DNA of 8,302 bases, from positions 1 through 8,302 of the forward strand of contig CAKVCJ010000073.1 in assembly GCA_934725655.1 (NCBI GenBank), read 5' to 3'. Source of the stretch: an uncultured Brachyspira sp. GTDB taxonomy: Bacteria > Spirochaetota > Brachyspiria > Brachyspirales > Brachyspiraceae. The translations under genes and the position numbers were made by a program. Positions within the stretch are counted from its first letter, which is position 1. Every line of letters starts with the position of its first letter. Positions 5,614 to 8,302 of this stretch are shown piece after piece. The notes beneath the pieces are model-generated. The model ran no database searches. It saw only the letters and a list, made by a program, of their open reading frames with translations, and was not told the DNA's origin.

Positions 5614-7095
5614 TTAAGAAGTAGCCAAATACATAATGGATTCTTGTGAAAAATTCTCTCTATCTACAACACCTTTTATAGCACCATCATGCATAACTAT
5701 GATCCTATCCGACATACCTATAACTTCTGGTAACTCAGAAGAAATCAATATTATAGAAATACCTTCAGAAACTAATTTATCCATTATTTCATAAATTTCT
5801 GATTTAGCTCCAACATCTATTCCTCTTGTAGGTTCATCAAGTATTAATATTCTAGGTGAAGTAGCCAACCATTTTGCTAAAACTACCTTTTGTTGATTTC
5901 CTCCGCTTAAAAATTTAACAATAGTTTTAGCTGAACTGGTTTTAATCATTAAAGAATTTATATAATCTTTAATAATTGTATTTTCTTTTTTTCTGTTAAC
6001 ATTTAAAAAATGAATTATTTGTTTTAAAATACATAATGTAATATTATATCCAACATTATTTTCAAGTATTAAACCTTCTTCTTTTCTATTTTCAGGAAGT
6101 AAAGCCATACCATAACCTATGGCATCATTAACATCATTAATAGTTGCTAATTTTCCATCTATATATATTTCACCTGATTCCTTCTTATCTATTCCAAATA
6201 TAATTTTCATAAGTTCGCTTCTGCCAGCACCAACAAGTCCTGCAAATCCCAATATTTCACCTTTGAATAAACTGAAATTTATGTCTTTTAAATATGGTTT
6301 ACCATTTAAGGATTTAACTTCTAATATCTTATCTTTTGCAGAATTATTAAAAGTTCTTTTATAATAATTTACTAATGATCTTCCTACCATCATAGAAACT
6401 AATTCATCTTTATTTGTATCAAGAGTTTTTACAGTACCTATTGTACTTCCGTCTCTCATAACAGTTATTCTATCACTTATAGCTAGTAATTCTTCTAATT
6501 TATGTGAAATATATACTATGCTAACATCCTGAGATCTTAAATCGTTTATTATTTTAAATAAATACTCTACCTCTTTATCTGTTAAAGAACTTGTAGGTTC
6601 ATCCATGAAAATGATTTTACTATTAAATGATACCGCCTTAATAATTTCTATCATTTGTTGCTGTGCTATACTTAATTTGCTAATTTTAGTTTCAGGAGAT
6701 ATATAAAACTCAAATTTTTGTAGAAACTTACGGGTTTCTGATATCATTTTTTTATCATCTGCAATGCCATAAGATTTTCTAATTTCTCTGCCTAAAAAAA
6801 TATTTTCAAATATTTTCATTTCAGGAACTAATACAATTTCTTGGTGTATTATACTTACTCCATGATTCTCAGCATCTACTATAGAATTTATAAAAACTTC
6901 TTCTCCATCTATAAAAATTTTACCACTATCAGCTTTATAAACACCAGATATAATTTTAGATAAAGTAGATTTTCCAGCCCCATTTTCTCCAAGTAATGCT
7001 AAAACTTCGCCTTTTTCAACTTCTAATGAAGAATTATTTAGGGCTACTACTCCAGTAAACTCTTTGCATATATCAACTGCTTTTAATCTACTCAA
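5614..7095 (-). CDS. Sugar ABC transporter ATPase with two nucleotide-binding domains, RbsA/MglA family
   Basis: The cytoplasmic motor of the importer: 493 residues holding two fused ABC domains. Domain 1 has Walker A GENGAGKST (36-44), Q-loop HQE (84-86), a degenerate signature LSIAQQQ (141-147), Walker B IIFMDEP (161-167) and H-loop His198. Domain 2 has an altered Walker A, GLVGAGRSE (286-294, Arg instead of Lys at 292), a canonical LSGGNQQK (396-403), Walker B ILILDEP (416-422) and Ser in place of the H-loop His (ISSELPE, 451-457). This asymmetry, one competent and one degenerate site, is normal for RbsA/MglA/XylG. The start codon is TTG (7093-7095), chosen because AAGGAG (7102-7107) lies 6 bases upstream and the next methionine is at residue 93, after Walker A. 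It follows the binding-protein gene by 62 bases, which contain a hairpin. Confidence 0.94.
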   Translation of the reverse strand: MSRLKAVDICKEFTGVVALNNSSLEVEKGEVLALLGENGAGKSTLSKIISGVYKADSGKIFIDGEEVFINSIVDAENHGVSIIHQEIVLVPEMKIFENIFLGREIRKSYGIADDKKMISETRKFLQKFEFYISPETKISKLSIAQQQMIEIIKAVSFNSKIIFMDEPTSSLTDKEVEYLFKIINDLRSQDVSIVYISHKLEELLAISDRITVMRDGSTIGTVKTLDTNKDELVSMMVGRSLVNYYKRTFNNSAKDKILEVKSLNGKPYLKDINFSLFKGEILGFAGLVGAGRSELMKIIFGIDKKESGEIYIDGKLATINDVNDAIGYGMALLPENRKEEGLILENNVGYNITLCILKQIIHFLNVNRKKENTIIKDYINSLMIKTSSAKTIVKFLSGGNQQKVVLAKWLATSPRILILDEPTRGIDVGAKSEIYEIMDKLVSEGISIILISSELPEVIGMSDRIIVMHDGAIKGVVDRENFSQESIMYLATS

Positions 7096-7101
7096 AATAA
7101 T

Positions 7102-7107
7102 CTCCTT
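7102..7107 (-). promoter_or_regulatory. Ribosome binding site supporting the TTG start of the ATPase gene
   Basis: AAGGAG on the minus strand, 6 bases before TTG at 7095. It is the only initiation site upstream of the Walker A motif. It lies 4 bases downstream of the intercistronic hairpin, so the stem could affect ribosome access. Confidence 0.75.
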
Positions 7108-7111
7108 ATAA

Positions 7112-7144
7112 AAGGCAATGTAAAAAATAATTATACATTGCCTT
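7112..7144 (-). terminator. Intercistronic hairpin between binding-protein and ATPase genes (attenuator or mRNA-stabilising stem)
   Basis: AAGGCAATGTA (7112-7122) and TACATTGCCTT (7134-7144) form a perfect 11-bp stem with an 11-base loop. In the minus-strand RNA it begins 13 bases after the binding-protein stop codon, and the stem is followed by a short U run (CCUUUUAU), so it resembles a weak intrinsic terminator. Such a structure would let most transcripts end after the binding-protein gene, or protect its 3' end, yielding more binding protein than membrane complex. Confidence 0.75.
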
Positions 7145-7157
7145 CACAAAATAATAT

Positions 7158-8090
7158 TTATTGCCAACCATCTACACCATATTGATCTACATTATTTATA
7201 TCAATAAGAGGAGTATCTACATTAATACTTTTTTCATAATCTTCATTATTAAGAATTTTATATGCTACCTCTACTGATCTTTTTGCTATATTAATAGGAG
7301 ATTGTGCTCCTGTTCCTGTAGCTGTTCCTGCTTTTATTTCTGCTTTAAGTTCAGGTGAACCATCTACACCATAAACTAAAATACCGCTTTTATTAGCTGA
7401 TTTTAATGCAGCAACTATACCTAAAGCTATAGGGTCATTTCCGCCAAAAAATACATCCAAATCAGGATTTGCCTGAAGAATATTTTCAGCAATAGAAAGA
7501 CTAATTTGAATAGAACCCTGACCATCTTGTCTTGATACTAATTGGAACTTATTGCTATATTCGCCCAAGCCATCATAAAAACCATTAATTCTATCTAAAA
7601 CAGATTTTGTAGTTGCATATTCTATTATAGCTAACTTACCTCCATTAGGCATACGTTTTACTAAATCTTGACCGCAAACAAAGCCAGCTCTGTAATTATC
7701 TGATTTTACTAATGAATCTACTAATGATAAATCATAAACTTCTGAATCAAAATTTACTATAGGAATATTTGCTGCTTTTAAAGCATCTAAAGCTGGTTTT
7801 ACACCTTGCCAATCTACAGGGTTTAAAAATATTAACTCTATTCCCTGAGCTATCATATCTTCCACCTGAGATATTTGTTTTGCTTGATCTTGCTGAGGAT
7901 CTAATGCTATCAAAGTGTCACCATTTTTAGCAAGTTCTTCTTTCATAGTTTCTGATATGGTTAGAAAAAATGGGTTATCTAATCTCATACAAGTAAATCC
8001 AAATTTTCTTCCTGTAGTTTCTTCACCTCTGTTACATGAAGCTGCTACAAATAAAATTGTAATACAGATAAAAATAAATAGCTTTTTCAT
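7158..8090 (-). CDS. Sugar ABC transporter substrate-binding lipoprotein, RbsB/MglB-like
   Basis: The periplasmic-side receptor that captures the sugar and delivers it to the permease. The 310-residue protein starts with a lipoprotein signal peptide: MKK, a hydrophobic core, then VAASC with the lipidated Cys19. The mature part is a type I periplasmic binding fold (Peripla_BP_4). LDNPFF (37-42) is the first ligand loop, SDNYRAG (130-136) corresponds to the ASDN-xxxG stretch of RbsB, Arg167 in SVLDRINGF matches the conserved ligand-contacting Arg, GGNDPIALG (216-224) the QNDEMALG loop, and YGVDGSPE (240-247) the GFDGTPD loop. The pattern is nearer RbsB than maltose-type proteins, but the sugar is not certain. 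AAGGAG (complement of 8097-8102) lies 6 bases before the ATG. It is the first gene of the operon. An anchored rather than soluble binding protein is usual in spirochaetes. Confidence 0.92.
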   Translation of the reverse strand: MKKLFIFICITILFVAASCNRGEETTGRKFGFTCMRLDNPFFLTISETMKEELAKNGDTLIALDPQQDQAKQISQVEDMIAQGIELIFLNPVDWQGVKPALDALKAANIPIVNFDSEVYDLSLVDSLVKSDNYRAGFVCGQDLVKRMPNGGKLAIIEYATTKSVLDRINGFYDGLGEYSNKFQLVSRQDGQGSIQISLSIAENILQANPDLDVFFGGNDPIALGIVAALKSANKSGILVYGVDGSPELKAEIKAGTATGTGAQSPINIAKRSVEVAYKILNNEDYEKSINVDTPLIDINNVDQYGVDGWQ

Positions 8091-8122
8091 TTGTCTCTCC
8101 TTGAAAATTGTAGATTAAGTAT

Positions 8123-8150
8123 ATTATACTACATTATATATTTGTTGCAA
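8123..8150 (-). promoter_or_regulatory. Promoter of the sugar ABC transporter operon
   Basis: On the minus strand TTGCAA (8145-8150) is followed after 16 bases by a perfect TATAAT (8123-8128). Transcription would start near base 8116, giving a leader of about 26 bases before the binding-protein ATG at 8090. Confidence 0.6.
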
Positions 8151-8152
8151 AT
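8140..8152. promoter_or_regulatory. Small dyad over the -35 box, possible operator
   Basis: ATTTG and CAAAT flank a 3-base centre (TTG), a 5-bp inverted repeat overlapping the -35 box of the transporter promoter. A repressor here would block RNA polymerase, as expected for a sugar-induced operon. The dyad is short and AT-rich, so chance is a real alternative; no regulator gene is visible. Confidence 0.25.
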
Positions 8153-8201
8153 TACATATAACTACGAAATACAATATTTTACATAAAAATTATATTTTTT
8201 A

Positions 8202-8302
8202 TTAAAATAAATCCATTTTATCAGTAAATGCTATCAAATAATTATTTTTCATTTCAATAGAATCTTCTGAAGCTTTAAAATTGTTTAATGAAACAGAAAT
8301 AT
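8202..8302 (-). CDS. C-terminal fragment of an unidentified protein
   Basis: A minus-strand frame is open from the right edge for 33 codons and ends at TAA (8202-8204), with a second TAA-type codon nearby. It begins ISVSLNNFKASEDSIEMK and ends with IAFTDKMDLF. The mix of charged, polar and hydrophobic residues looks like a real protein end, and the position just upstream of the transporter promoter on the same strand is sensible. The length alone is not conclusive, since an open run of this size can occur by chance in one of six frames. No family can be named. The transporter operon has its own promoter in the 111-bp gap, so it need not be cotranscribed with this gene. Confidence 0.5.
   Translation of the reverse strand, partial: ISVSLNNFKASEDSIEMKNNYLIAFTDKMDLF

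Noticed and set aside
6119..6364. Plus-strand open frame antisense to the ATPase gene
   Set aside because: It lies wholly within the conserved second nucleotide-binding domain on the other strand, with no promoter or ribosome binding site.
7915..8118. Plus-strand open frame antisense to the start of the binding-protein gene
   Set aside because: It covers the signal peptide and promoter-proximal part of a well-supported gene and has no initiation signals.

Overview
The window looks like a piece of a very AT-rich spirochaete chromosome, most probably Brachyspira. The evidence is a flagellin start at the left edge (MIINNNVSALN, the FlaB type of N-terminus), extreme use of A/T-ending codons, strong AAGGAG-type ribosome binding sites and a sugar-binding lipoprotein with a spirochaete-style lipobox. 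A GC-rich intergenic repeat (about 59% GC over 79 bases) stands out sharply from the surroundings. I remember similar repeats from Brachyspira but could not check this. The genus call is inference.

Layout, left to right. Bases 1-34 are the first 11 codons of a flagellin gene on the minus strand. A 375-bp AT-rich divergent intergenic region follows, with one candidate promoter for each direction. Bases 410-1974 hold purM and purN, overlapping by 13 bases on the plus strand: two steps of de novo purine synthesis. Facing them is a minus-strand NAD(P)-dependent dehydrogenase of the Ldh2/AllD family (2181-3179) with its own good promoter. Upstream of it on the same strand (3249-3883) is an unrecognised gene split between two frames at a T6 tract. 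The join is a T TTT TTG heptamer and the second half has no methionine, so this is a frameshifted gene or a -1 recoding site. Divergent from it is a small, probably exported protein very rich in Asn, Tyr and Phe (3953-4300), with a near-consensus promoter. The GC-rich 108-bp repeat element and an operon terminator follow.

The right half is a complete carbohydrate ABC importer of the Mgl/Rbs type on the minus strand, in transcription order: binding lipoprotein (8090-7158), double-domain ATPase with a TTG start (7095-5614), permease (5592-4606), then a strong terminator (4546-4580). A perfect 11-bp hairpin lies between the binding-protein and ATPase genes and may set their relative expression. 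At the right edge, on the same strand, is what looks like the C-terminal end of another gene.

Most of the window is ordinary metabolism and transport. The least explained parts are the frameshifted gene, the Asn/Tyr/Phe-rich exported protein and the GC-rich repeat. I see no convincing new multi-gene system.
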